From Embleya scabrispora DSM 41855 (GTDB lineage Bacteria > Actinomycetota > Actinomycetes > Streptomycetales > Streptomycetaceae): DNA of 64,000 nt. The DNA lies in NCBI RefSeq assembly GCF_000372745.1, contig NZ_KB889692.1, forward strand, positions 1-64,000, read 5' to 3'. Each line of letters opens with the position of its first letter. The first letter of the stretch is position 1. The translations under genes and the position numbers were made by a program. The notes under the pieces are model-generated. The model had not been told where the DNA came from. It ran no database searches and worked only from the letters and a program-made list of their open reading frames with translations. Positions 1 through 7,655 of the stretch are shown piece by piece.

Positions 1-327
1 GGAGGGGCTGCGGCCCAGCTCGGCGGCGATCGTGCGGACGCCGGCCTTGTCCCGCAGCCGGTCGGCAATGTGGATGCGGTCGGCTTCGCGCAGGTGTCTC
101 GACGGGCCGGACGAGGGCGCCGCGGTGATCGGCGGCGCCCCCTTCCTGCCTGCGGTCGGGCTGTACCCGTTGCGCCATCGCTTCCCCGTGCGGACGTTGA
201 TGCCGACGACCCGGCATGCCTCCGCGAACCCCAGTCCTTGATCCACGAGCCGGAAGTATTCCTCCCGCTCCCGGGCCGGTTTCACGGGACCCTGAGGTTC
301 CCGAGTCCCACGGATCTCGAAGTCCAT
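1..327 (-). mobile_element. IS30-family transposase, N-terminal part (runs off the left edge)
   Basis: Reading the reverse strand from ATG at 327 gives an open frame of 109 codons without a stop up to the window edge. It begins MDFEIRGTREPQGPVK and continues with a region of the type EYFRLVDQG...ACRVVGINVRTGKRW, followed by LREADRIHIADRLRDK and VRTIAAELGRSPS. This is the N-terminal helix-turn-helix layout of actinobacterial IS30 transposases. The DDE catalytic core would lie to the left of the window, so intactness cannot be judged. No terminal inverted repeat was identified between the ATG and the tRNA-Ser fragment starting at 412. The insertion sits just outside the leftmost tRNA-Ser repeat. 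Confidence 0.8.
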
Positions 328-411
328 CGCATCCCCTGAGCTGGGGTGTTGCGACGACCACTAGAACCCAAGATGGCGATCGGGGCGTTCGTTTTGCCTG
401 TTCAGGCTGGC

Positions 412-463
412 GGAGGATACGAGATTCGAACTCGTGAGGATGTGAACCCAACACGCTTTCCAA
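412..463 (-). repeat. tRNA-Ser 3'-half copy A (outermost att-like site)
   Basis: These 52 bases match the 3' half of the intact tRNA-Ser at 11216-11300, from the acceptor 3' strand through the T arm and variable arm to the anticodon loop, with one substitution in the variable arm. The match stops just after the anticodon, as expected for a tyrosine-integrase crossover inside a tRNA. The rest of the 494-base gene-free stretch 328-821 holds the right-hand arm motif at 557-582 and nothing else I can support. Confidence 0.85.
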
Positions 464-556
464 TGGGTCATCTGCCGATTCGGCGACGCTCGCCGACGTC
501 CTGACCTGTGGTGGAGTACACGGCTGTCAGCCTCGCGAACGCCGCTGTATACCGGT

Positions 557-582
557 GAATGCAACCAGAACCGCAACCAGGG
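557..582. repeat. Arm-type direct repeat, right of copy A
   Basis: Contains GCAACCAGAACCGCAACCAG, one mismatch from the GCAACCAGAACTGCAACCAG motif found beside copies C and D. It is two tandem copies of a 12-base unit, starting about 100 bases from the tRNA fragment. A role as integrase or excisionase arm site is inferred from position and recurrence. Confidence 0.6.
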
Positions 583-821
583 TGGTGGCTCTTGATTGCA
601 GTTGATCAGGCTGACAACCGCTCCTGCGCCCTTGGGGTTCTCGGGCCCCGTGCCCTACGACTCGGTGATGCTGCGGGCGGTCTGTGGCAGCTCTGGGATG
701 AAGGCGCGTACAGCGCCACTGCCGGCGGGTGAAGACGGCCGCCGCGCTCGGCAGGTCGAGTCTCCCCATCCCCGTCTCGGACAATCCCACGCCGGTACAC
801 GTGAGCGCGCATCCGGTTTGG

Positions 822-1571
822 TCACGTCGCCTGGGCGAGCCGGACGGCGTCGGGGCCGGCCGGGAAGCGCAGTTGGCCGGTCGTGTCGTGGGCGGCGCGC
901 CAGACCGTCTCGGCGACGTCGCTCTCTTGGGTGAACAGATCCTGGCCGGTGAAGTCGGCCATGGCCTTCCTTGCGAACGGCGTGTAGGGCGGCGGGACCA
1001 GCTCGTCCAGCGGCCCGCCGTCCATGGCCTTCCCCGCGAAGTTCGTCGTCAGACAAGCGCCCGGCTGGACCGTCTTGGCCCGTACACCGAACGGTGCGAG
1101 TTCGAGCGCGAGGGACGAAGTGAACCCCTCGACGGCCGCCTTGCTCGCCTTGTAGACGGCCGAGAGGGGCATGGGGCCCAGCACCACGCTGGAGGTCACG
1201 TTGACCACCACGCCGGATCCGCGCTCGCGGAACTGGGGCAGCACCGCCTGCGTTGTGGCCATCACGCCGAACGTGTTGGTCTCGAAGACCTCCCGCACGC
1301 GGGCCATCGGGGTCCCCTCGAACACGCTGATCGAGGGGACGCCCGCGTTGTTGACCAGGGCGTCGATCGGCCCGGCGAGCTCGAGCGCGGTGGTGATCGT
1401 GTCGGGCTTGGTCACGTCCAGTTCGACGATGCGCAGCCGGTCCGACTCGGGCAGGACACCCGGGCGCCGGCTGCGCATCGTCGCGATGACGTTCCACCCC
1501 TGCGCGTGGAAGTGGAGGGCGGTCGCGCGGCCGTAGCCGGACGAGGTCCCGGTGATCAGAACGGTGTTCAT
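822..1571 (-). CDS. SDR-family oxidoreductase
   Basis: A 249-residue protein of the classical short-chain dehydrogenase/reductase family. It has the N-terminal nucleotide-binding motif TGTSSGYGRA (about residues 7-16), the NNAG motif (about 75-78), and the catalytic Tyr-x-x-x-Lys in SAVYKASKAA. The Asp after the second strand is not in an NAD-type position, while ATMRSRRP follows it, which fits NADP(H) use; this is a tentative reading. The substrate is unknown. The ATG at 1571 gives the TGTSSGYG fold at the expected distance from the N-terminus; longer upstream readings are not Rossmann-like. It is followed upstream on the same strand by an AraC regulator, separated by about 157 bases. The gene is cargo of the first tRNA-Ser cassette. 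Confidence 0.9.
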   Translation of the reverse strand: MNTVLITGTSSGYGRATALHFHAQGWNVIATMRSRRPGVLPESDRLRIVELDVTKPDTITTALELAGPIDALVNNAGVPSISVFEGTPMARVREVFETNTFGVMATTQAVLPQFRERGSGVVVNVTSSVVLGPMPLSAVYKASKAAVEGFTSSLALELAPFGVRAKTVQPGACLTTNFAGKAMDGGPLDELVPPPYTPFARKAMADFTGQDLFTQESDVAETVWRAAHDTTGQLRFPAGPDAVRLAQAT

Positions 1572-1728
1572 TCTGTGCCCCTTGCGATGTGGTGGGATCC
1601 GCGGACTGGAATGTTCATTCCTGCTCGGCGGTGGTTTCAGTGATCCCATTGAATCGCTCTGAATTGCGAAAACAGTAGAACTATCCTCGCCCTTCCTTGC
1701 ACGATTCTCCCATTCTGTCCGACCGTAC

Positions 1729-2634
1729 TTAGGGCATGATGCTTGCCGGGCTGCGGGCGGCGTCCCGCAGGCGGACCGCGTCCCGGCCCGGGGGCGCGCC
1801 GAACCGGCGGCGGTACTCGCGGCTGAACTGCGACGGGTTGTCGTAGCCGACACGCCGGCCGACCCCGGCGACATCGCCCGGGTGGGTGGCCAGCAGCAGT
1901 CGTGCCTCCTGGAGCCGGATCTGCTTCTGGAACTGGATGGGGCTCATCGCGGTCACCGCCTGGAAGTTGCGGTAGAACGCGGAGGCGCTCATGCCGGACA
2001 GGCGGGCCACGTCCTCGACCCGGAAGGGCTCGGCGTAATGCTCACGGATCCAGCGTGCGGCGCGTGAGACATGGCTGAGGCCGCTGTCGGCGATGCCCAG
2101 TTGGCGCACCGTCGCACCCTGCTCGCCGGTGATCACGCGCCACAGGATCTCGCGTTTGACCAGCGGGGCCAGTACGGCGCGGTCGCGGGGTTCGTCGAGC
2201 AGGCGCAGCAGCCGGACCACCGCGTCCAGGAGGGTGGGCGGCGCGTTGCTGACGGCGATCCCCGACGGCGGGCCTCCGCCGGTGCGGGGCATGTCTCCGG
2301 GGCCGGCCTGCAGCAGGAGCTCGGCAACGGCGGACGGTTCGAGAACGAGCCCGAAGCCCAGCGCCGGGCGGCCGGGGTCGGCCTGGGTGAACTGTCCGGT
2401 GACGGGCATGTCGACGGAGGCGACCAGGTACTGCCCCGGTCCGTACTCGTAGACCCGGTCGCCCAGCGCGAGCCGTTTGGCGCCCTGGGCGATGACCGCC
2501 AGGACCGTGCCGGACATGGAGGGCGCGGGCGGGTCGGGCCGGTCGACCTTCGAGATCAGGACGCCGTCGACGGCGGTGGTCCAGTCGGGGCGGGCGTGCC
2601 GGGCCAGCAGGTCGCGGAACTCATCGAGGGGCAT
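1729..2634 (-). CDS. AraC-family transcriptional regulator
   Basis: 301 residues. The N-terminal 170 residues match the AraC_N cupin type, with GTVLAVIAQGAKRLALGD and the Y-x-x-G-x-Y-L-V-A-S motif (YEYGPGQYLVASVDMPV). The C-terminal 100 residues carry the two AraC helix-turn-helix motifs: one around RVEDVARLSGMSASAFYRNF and a second around AGVGRRVGYDNPSQFSREYRR. Family members control adjacent genes in response to a small molecule. The divergent pair monooxygenase-like/esterase starts 145 bases away and the SDR follows on the same strand, so this is the likely local regulator of the cassette. The ligand is unknown. Confidence 0.92.
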   Translation of the reverse strand: MPLDEFRDLLARHARPDWTTAVDGVLISKVDRPDPPAPSMSGTVLAVIAQGAKRLALGDRVYEYGPGQYLVASVDMPVTGQFTQADPGRPALGFGLVLEPSAVAELLLQAGPGDMPRTGGGPPSGIAVSNAPPTLLDAVVRLLRLLDEPRDRAVLAPLVKREILWRVITGEQGATVRQLGIADSGLSHVSRAARWIREHYAEPFRVEDVARLSGMSASAFYRNFQAVTAMSPIQFQKQIRLQEARLLLATHPGDVAGVGRRVGYDNPSQFSREYRRRFGAPPGRDAVRLRDAARSPASIMP

Positions 2635-2778
2635 GCGCCCATTTCAGCAGCACTGCGCGGTAGTACTCCCGAATTCGCGAGGATCATGCAAGAGCGCGAG
2701 AGAATCCTTCTAACATTTCCGCAGGTCAGGGGCATTGAATGGAAGCGGTCCACTCCACCGAAGCGAAGAAGGCTCCTC

Positions 2779-3096
2779 ATGATTGCCAACTACGGATTCA
2801 ACGCCACTCTGACCGCCGCCCCTGGAATGGGCGACCGGCTGGTCGATGTGCTGTTGACCGGCCTGGACGAGGGCAGCCCCGGCGCGAGCGAGCACTGCGT
2901 CGTCTACCTGGTCTCGCGTTCCGCTTCCGACCCAGACGTCGTACACGTCACCGAGGGATGGACCAGCGAGGAGGACCACCACCGGACGTTCGCCGGCGAG
3001 GCCGCCCAGGCGATCGTGGCGCGGATCGGCGGACTGCTGGCCAAGGAGCCGGAGAACACCGACTACGTCCCGGTCTGCGGCAAGGCCGCCTTCTAG
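2779..3096 (+). CDS. Putative antibiotic biosynthesis monooxygenase-like (ABM) protein
   Basis: A 105-residue protein with the ABM/dimeric alpha-beta barrel pattern. The start is a strand with NYGFNATLTAAPG, then GMGDRLVDVLLTGL, then VVYLVSRSASDPDVVHVTEGW, then a helix with EEDHHRTFAGEAAQAIVARI. The His pair in the E-x-D-H-H region is typical of small heme- or quinol-type ABM proteins. Several ABM members oxidise aromatic substrates without cofactor, but activity cannot be inferred here. The ATG at 2779 is preceded by a purine-rich GAAGAAGG. It lies 100 bases upstream of an esterase on the same strand and diverges from the AraC gene, suggesting a small catabolic or detoxifying operon. Confidence 0.7.
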   Translation: MIANYGFNATLTAAPGMGDRLVDVLLTGLDEGSPGASEHCVVYLVSRSASDPDVVHVTEGWTSEEDHHRTFAGEAAQAIVARIGGLLAKEPENTDYVPVCGKAAF

Positions 3097-3196
3097 GCCC
3101 CGGGGAGGCCGCCCCGGCGCCTGCCGAGGCGGCCTTCGCTCCACCCGAAATCCCGCCCGAGAGCCCCCGCACCACCCCCGCGAAAGGCCGACGACC

Positions 3197-4156
3197 ATGA
3201 CCACAGCGCGCCCTGCCCTGAACCCCGAACTTCGCGACCTCCTCTCCGACATGCCGCTGATGTCCGAGCTCACCATGGAATTGCTCGCACAACTGCGGCA
3301 GTACCCTTCGACGCCGGTCGGGTCCCTGCCGGCCCACCGGCGGGTCGACCGGCGCGAGGTCACCGTGCCCGCCAAGGACGGCACTGCGATACCTCTGTCG
3401 GTCTTCACCCCCGCGAGCGCCGACCGCACCACCGCCGCGCCTTGCGTGTACTGGATCCACGGCGGCGGAATGGTGATGGGCGACCGTTTCTCGCAGATCG
3501 ACATACCGCTGGAGTGGCTCGACGAGTTCGGCGCGGTCGTGGTGTCCGTGGACTACCGGCTGGCACCCGAGGCTACTGGCACCGTCCCCGTCGACGACTG
3601 CTACCAGGGACTGCTCTGGGTCGCCGAACACGCCGAGGAACTGGGCGTCGATCCCGCCCGGATCATCGTCGCGGGAGCCAGCGCGGGCGGCGGCCTGGCG
3701 GCCGGCGTCACGCTGCTGGCCCGCGACCTCGGCACTCCGGCGATCGCCGCGCAGATACTGACCTGCCCCATGCTCGACCACCGCAACACCAGCACCTCCA
3801 GCCGCCAGTACTCCGGCGGGCCCGGCGTCTGGACTCGCGAGATGAACGACTTCGGCTGGCGCTGCGTTCTCGGCGACCTCACCGACGACGACGTACCTGC
3901 GTACGTCTCACCCTCGCTGGCCGACGATCTCTCGAACCTGCCGACCACCTACATCGACACCGGCTCCGCCGAAGTGTTCCGCGACGAGGACACCGACTAC
4001 GCCACCCGGATCTGGGCAGCCGGCGGACAGGCCGAACTCCACGTCTGGGCAGGCGGTTTCCACGGCTTCGACGCCCTGTATCCACAGGCGCACATCTCGG
4101 CCACGGCCCGCCGCACCCGCACCGACTGGCTCGCCCGGCTCCTGCACGCCGCATGA
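3197..4156 (+). CDS. Alpha/beta hydrolase of the hormone-sensitive lipase (HSL) type
   Basis: 319 residues with all HSL-family marks: the oxyanion HGGG motif in YWIHGGGMVMGD (around residue 90), the nucleophile elbow GASAGGG (around 158-164), the acid region DEDTDYATR and the catalytic His in GGFHGFD near the C-terminus. Members hydrolyse acyl esters of short to medium length. It is preceded by an ABM-like protein and shares the tRNA-Ser cassette with an SDR and an AraC regulator, so oxidation followed by ester cleavage of the same compound is possible but unproved. No signal peptide is visible, so a cytoplasmic location is likely. Confidence 0.9.
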   Translation: MTTARPALNPELRDLLSDMPLMSELTMELLAQLRQYPSTPVGSLPAHRRVDRREVTVPAKDGTAIPLSVFTPASADRTTAAPCVYWIHGGGMVMGDRFSQIDIPLEWLDEFGAVVVSVDYRLAPEATGTVPVDDCYQGLLWVAEHAEELGVDPARIIVAGASAGGGLAAGVTLLARDLGTPAIAAQILTCPMLDHRNTSTSSRQYSGGPGVWTREMNDFGWRCVLGDLTDDDVPAYVSPSLADDLSNLPTTYIDTGSAEVFRDEDTDYATRIWAAGGQAELHVWAGGFHGFDALYPQAHISATARRTRTDWLARLLHAA

Positions 4157-4250
4157 CGCCGTAACCCGCGGTGCCGCCGGAACGCCCGGCGCCGGCTCGG
4201 CGCGCGAAGGCCGGGAACGGGAGCGAGAGGCAAACCGAGACCGACAACGA

Positions 4251-4289
4251 CGTTGCCCCCGGCCGCTGAGCGACCGGGGGCAACGTTTT
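4251..4289. terminator. Hairpin terminator next to copy B
   Basis: A perfect stem CGTTGCCCCCGG / CCGGGGGCAACG with an 11-base loop is followed by TTTT. It lies downstream of the esterase on the plus strand and downstream of the tRNA fragment on the minus strand. Analogous but unrelated hairpins stand beside copies C and D. Confidence 0.8.
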
Positions 4290-4305
4290 GCCTGTTCAGG
4301 CTGGC

Positions 4306-4358
4306 GGAGGGTACGAGATTCGAACTCGTGAGGGTGTGAACCCAACACGCTTTCCAAG
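4306..4358 (-). repeat. tRNA-Ser 3'-half copy B (att-like site)
   Basis: A 53-base copy of the 3' half of tRNA-Ser with two substitutions relative to the intact gene, one in the acceptor region and one in the variable arm. It separates the metabolic cassette from the toxin-antitoxin cassette. A diverged arm motif (GAGACCAGAACTGAGACCAG) lies to its right at about 4455-4474. Apart from these sites I see nothing in 4157-4487. Confidence 0.85.
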
Positions 4359-4487
4359 CCGCCGTTGCGGTGCCCGGCACAATTCGCCGGCGTTCTGACC
4401 TGCCGCGAAGCTCCAGCCCTCTTGGCGTCTGGACTTCGGTGAACGGAGGTGAATGAGACCAGAACTGAGACCAGCCGACGCAAGGCG

Positions 4488-4844
4488 TCAGGCGTCAGTG
4501 TCTTTCGGATGCCGGGTGGAGGCGTACACCAGGTGGACGGTATGTCCGACCTCATCGACGAGATAGCGCACGCGACCACCGGCGGTCACTTCGAATTCCC
4601 ATTGCGACAGTTCCTGGCCGCCCAGGACCCGGGTGGCAAGGCGACCGCGCAGGCGGTGCTGTCGGTCCGGGTCGCGGGTGGACAGTGGGTCGGTGCGGAG
4701 GGACTCGAAGCAGCGACGGGCATTGGCCGCCGCCTCGGCACAGAGGTCACCCCAGCCCTTGGCAGCCTCGGTGGTCGCGAAGCGCAATCTCCACTCGTCA
4801 CCGATGGGTGGCGGCGGGACATCGTCACCGCGTTTCGGACTCAA
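4488..4844 (-). CDS. RelE/ParE-type toxin of a type II toxin-antitoxin pair (putative)
   Basis: 118 residues. The C-terminal half has the pattern W-E-F-E-V-T-x-G-G-R-V-R-Y-L-V-D (about residues 81-97) and then VHLVYASTRHPK, which matches a family of Streptomyces proteins paired with Phd-like antitoxins and resembling RelE/ParE in strand order. Such toxins usually cleave mRNA at the ribosome or act on gyrase; which one applies here is not known. The start is TTG at 4844, overlapping the antitoxin stop as TTGA, so translation is probably coupled. The pair is the only content of the second tRNA-Ser cassette. Confidence 0.7.
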   Translation of the reverse strand: MSPKRGDDVPPPPIGDEWRLRFATTEAAKGWGDLCAEAAANARRCFESLRTDPLSTRDPDRQHRLRGRLATRVLGGQELSQWEFEVTAGGRVRYLVDEVGHTVHLVYASTRHPKDTDA

Positions 4845-5302
4845 GGCGCGAGTACCTCACCGTGATCCTCATCCTGCAACGGCTCGGTGAGCAGGGCGGC
4901 CAACTCGGGATCGGCCAGGATCCTGGCGGTCGCGCGCCACTCGACAATGACGCGATGCAGGGTCGAGTGCACATCCAGTTCCGCGACGTCGCGCGTGGCG
5001 TCCACGAGGTCCACGACGAACTCGCGGACCTCATCCGCGGACAAGTGTCGAATCCACGGGAAAACCGTCGGCAAGGCGAGGAGTACCGCTCGGGCGCCCT
5101 CGTCGGTACCGATCAACGCGGCGAACAGTCGGGAGGTGACATCCGCAGTTTCTTCCCGCTGGCGATCATGGCGCTCAGTGGTCAGATAGAGATCCTCGCC
5201 GTCACGACGTGTGACGTGGACACGCTGGGCCTGTTCGACGGTCTCGGCGACTCGCTTCGAGTTCTTCGACAGGTCGGAGAAGGCCACGGTGAGAGTGGAC
5301 AT
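4841..5302 (-). CDS. Prevent-host-death family antitoxin with C-terminal extension
   Basis: 153 residues. The N-terminal 50 residues have a Phd/YefM layout (MSTLTVAFSDLSKNSKRVAE, then RVHVTRRDGEDLYLTTERH), that is, a small DNA-binding dimer domain. The remaining 100 residues are helical (FPWIRHLSADEVREFVVDLVD, then a WRATARILADPELAALL helix), which is usual for the long Streptomyces variant. By family rule it neutralises the toxin encoded immediately downstream and represses its own promoter, probably in the 330 bases to the right. The ATG at 5302 was preferred to upstream starts because residues before it do not fit the fold. Confidence 0.78.
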   Translation of the reverse strand: MSTLTVAFSDLSKNSKRVAETVEQAQRVHVTRRDGEDLYLTTERHDRQREETADVTSRLFAALIGTDEGARAVLLALPTVFPWIRHLSADEVREFVVDLVDATRDVAELDVHSTLHRVIVEWRATARILADPELAALLTEPLQDEDHGEVLAP

Positions 5303-5542
5303 GGATGCATGATACTTCGGAATGTGTTCCGAAGTCCAAGCCTGGTGCTGGATGGAGTGACCGGTCGTGGGTCTCCGGCCGAGAGCCGTGGCGTACGGGG
5401 CGGCGCTTGGGCCTCGCCTCCGGTCCATCCATGCCGCGATGACAGACGGGCTGTGCACCACCTGCCGGACCGAGGTGAACCGCGTCGGGCGGCAGCACGG
5501 TGAAGGGCCGGGATCCACCGGCCGGCCCGGCCTTCTGAGCCG

Positions 5543-5566
5543 ACTGAAACCAGAACTGCAACCACA
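5543..5566. repeat. Arm-type repeat, left of copy C
   Basis: Contains GAAACCAGAACTGCAACCA, a close relative of the arm motif. Together with the copy at 5791-5810, it makes copy C the only site with arms on both sides plus a core, as in an attP-like internal junction. Confidence 0.55.
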
Positions 5567-5571
5567 TGAAA

Positions 5572-5610
5572 TCGGCCCCGACCTGGCGAGAGGTCGGGGC
5601 CGACGGTTTT
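5572..5610. terminator. Hairpin terminator next to copy C
   Basis: Perfect 13-base stem TCGGCCCCGACCT / AGGTCGGGGCCGA with a 6-base loop, followed by CGGTTTT. It lies 3' of the tRNA fragment on the minus strand. Confidence 0.8.
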
Positions 5611-5641
5611 GCCCGCTGTTTTAGCAGTCCAGCAGACTGGC

Positions 5642-5694
5642 GGAGGATACGAGATTCGAACTCGTGAGGGTGTGAACCCAACACGCTTTCCAAG
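5642..5694 (-). repeat. tRNA-Ser 3'-half copy C (internal att-like site)
   Basis: A 53-base copy of the tRNA-Ser 3' half, one variable-arm substitution from the intact gene. It is flanked by arm motifs on both sides. Sequence to the right of the core (GGGTCATCTG, then CGACGTCCTGACCTG) is shared with copy A, so A and C derive from the same integration specificity. The stretch 5303-5914 otherwise holds only the sites listed. Confidence 0.87.
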
Positions 5695-5790
5695 GGGTCA
5701 TCTGATCATGCAGTTGGCGCTACCGACGTCCTGACCTGCGATGAAACACTCGGCTGCGAGTGTCGTGAACGCCGCCGTACACCTACGAAT

Positions 5791-5810
5791 GCAACCAGAA
5801 CTGCAACCAG
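5791..5810. repeat. Arm-type direct repeat, right of copy C
   Basis: Exact GCAACCAGAACTGCAACCAG, identical to the motif at 11134-11153. It consists of two copies of GCAACCAG separated by AACT. Confidence 0.65.
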
Positions 5811-5914
5811 GGCCGCTGCGGGATGGGTTGCATTTGGCAGAGTCAGGATCTCCACGAGCGCGAGCGACATGTCCTTGATATCTCCTCCACGTCTAGGCGA
5901 CGCAGTGGCAGGGT

Positions 5915-6409
5915 TCAGGGCGTGGTGAGGTTTGCGGGCGCTCTCCCGACGATGACCGACAAGGTGCCGCGGTATGTCGCGCCGAGAGCAGTCACGGTGC
6001 CGAGCGTTGCTCCCGGACCGTTCTTGAGGCGAGTTACGTAGTTCTCGGGAAGCAGTACGCGGTCGCCGACTTCGAGGGCTTCGGGCCCACGCCAGCGATA
6101 CGCGTATCTGCCGACCTCGACGACCTGATCGCCCTCGATTTCGTAGTAGCGCCTCGCCTGGTCGAGTTGGGCTTCGAGGTCCTTGACGCGTTTCTCCAAC
6201 TGCTCGACCTTGAACGTGGACCAGTGTGTGCCGCTCTCGCTGCCAGATTTGTACCCCTCGTTGTAGCCGCGGCGATGGGCATCGGCGAGTGCGCGGTCGT
6301 GTGCTGTGGCATGCGTTCCGCAAGCAATGTCCGAGCCGGTTATCCGTATCTTGCAAGGGCTCCCTGAGCGGGTGGGGCGCCCACATGTTCGAATCGCGAT
6401 CTCAGTCAT
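5915..6409 (-). CDS. Hypothetical protein: Cys/His motif, coiled coil, beta-rich C-terminus
   Basis: 164 residues, not assigned to a named family. Residues 9-33 have the spacing C-x9-C-x10-C-x2-H (TCGRPTRSGSPCK ... IACGTHAT), compatible with a small zinc knuckle. A charged helix follows (FKVEQLEKRVKDLEAQLDQA, about residues 67-86), probably a coiled coil. The C-terminal 75 residues look like strands with GDRVLLPENYVTRL and GTLSVIVG. The protein type occurs in actinobacterial mobile DNA as far as I recall, but I cannot name it. The ATG at 6409 is chosen because the Cys motif begins right after it. It diverges from the Crp gene with 396 bases between them. Confidence 0.7.
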   Translation of the reverse strand: MTEIAIRTCGRPTRSGSPCKIRITGSDIACGTHATAHDRALADAHRRGYNEGYKSGSESGTHWSTFKVEQLEKRVKDLEAQLDQARRYYEIEGDQVVEVGRYAYRWRGPEALEVGDRVLLPENYVTRLKNGPGATLGTVTALGATYRGTLSVIVGRAPANLTTP

Positions 6410-6805
6410 CTGTGCGGCCCCATCTTCCGATACAGAGGTGCGGTGTGCCTCTGTAAATCGATGTGCCAACGATACGAGTGTCGGCTGCGCTGTACGACCC
6501 ATTCGGTCACGAACGAGGTTCCTCCGTAGAGGAGTTCGGCCGTGGTGCGAAGACCGCCGGCTACGGATCACGGCTTCGAGACCCCACCTCGGACCCTTTT
6601 TGGGAACGACGTGAAGCGCCCCTGAGGGACTCTTCATGCGTCGGACCGAGTCTCGAGTGACCCATTGGTGATGCGCTCTGTGACGGCGTCGACGCACGCC
6701 CTGCGCACAAACACCACACCGGATACTCGTTGCACGCTCTTTCCGCTCGAATCCGGGCCTGATTCCCTGACCGGGAAGGTACTCGGGTTCGACCGTGAGG
6801 TGGGT
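6410..6805. other. Divergent intergenic region upstream of the Crp-cyclase operon
   Basis: 396 bases without a supported gene between the Cys-motif protein and the Crp/Fnr gene. It has lower GC than its neighbours and presumably carries both promoters. I see half-site-like GTGAC and TGTGACG sequences around 6655-6690 but no clear Crp-type palindrome. Confidence 0.5.
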
Positions 6806-7540
6806 ATGGAGCGCGCGACTCAGGGGACAGCACGGCGCGGCACGGAGGGCATCGGCCATCGACGGCCCGCCTGGTTCCTAGGCAGCTTGTCGGGGCCGGT
6901 CCGGGAGGAACTGCTGAGCATCGGTTCCCCACAGCAGTTTTCGCCCAGGGAGAAGATCCTGGTCGAAGGGGCACGGGGGGATTACCTGGTGCTCCTGAAG
7001 ACCGGCCGCGTGAAGGTCACCGGCAGGCTCGGCAACGGGCATGAAGCCCTGATTGCCATCCGGGTCGGCGGAGACGTGGTCGGGGAGATGGCCGTGATCG
7101 ACGATGTGCCCAGGTCGGCCACGGTAACGGCGTGTGACGACGTCGACGCTCACGTTGTCCAAGGTCGAGCGATGCGGAGCTTCCTGGACAAGTGCCCCGA
7201 GGCCGCCATTCAGATCGTGCGGCTCAGCAACCGCCGCCTGCGCGCCGCGAATTCCCGGCGCATCGCGTTTGGCGAGTTCCCGGCTCGAGTGCGGTTGGCC
7301 CGAGTGCTCAGCGAACTGGCGGACAAACACGGCCGGGCCGTTTGCTCGCACACCCTGATCTGCGTCGACCTCACGAACACCGAACTCGCCGGGTTCATCG
7401 GATCGCAGCTGAGGACGGTGCAGAAGGCGCTGGCGGGCTTTCGCGCCGAGGGGATCGTCAGGACCGGCAGCCGCCGGATGGAGGTGATCAACCCGGACCG
7501 CCTCCGGGTGATCGGACGCCTGCCGACGATCGGTGGCTGA
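6806..7540 (+). CDS. Crp/Fnr-family cyclic-nucleotide-responsive regulator (cassette copy)
   Basis: 244 residues. The N-terminal cNMP-binding beta-barrel begins with WFLGSLSGPVREELLSIGS and contains a complete phosphate-binding cassette, GEMAVIDDVPRSATVTA (about residues 97-113), with the Glu, Arg and Ser/Thr that hold the cyclic phosphate. The C-terminal winged helix has NTELAGFIGSQLRTVQKAL. The ATG at 6806 has a GTGAGGTGGG purine stretch upstream. A nucleotidyl cyclase-like gene follows 115 bases downstream, so the ligand is likely that enzyme's product. It differs from the housekeeping Crp encoded at 58491-59165. The whole cassette lies between tRNA-Ser copies C and D. Confidence 0.93.
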   Translation: MERATQGTARRGTEGIGHRRPAWFLGSLSGPVREELLSIGSPQQFSPREKILVEGARGDYLVLLKTGRVKVTGRLGNGHEALIAIRVGGDVVGEMAVIDDVPRSATVTACDDVDAHVVQGRAMRSFLDKCPEAAIQIVRLSNRRLRAANSRRIAFGEFPARVRLARVLSELADKHGRAVCSHTLICVDLTNTELAGFIGSQLRTVQKALAGFRAEGIVRTGSRRMEVINPDRLRVIGRLPTIGG

Positions 7541-7655
7541 CACCGCCTAGGAACCCGCATTTTTGCGGCTTGCTCGGAGATTCCGGCCCGCCGGCCGCAC
7601 AGTTGGCGTCGATCGCAGCCAACTGACCACTCTCATCGAGCAGGTGATGGTTCAC

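Noticed and set aside
361-576. Reverse-strand frames over tRNA-Ser fragments (also at 3997-4380, 5202-5693 and 10993-11268), all reading a similar peptide
   Set aside because: The shared peptide is the translation of the tRNA 3' half and its flanks, not a protein family.
412-5694. Copies A, B and C as functional tRNA-Ser genes
   Set aside because: Each stops after the anticodon loop and lacks the D arm and 5' acceptor strand, so none can fold as a tRNA.
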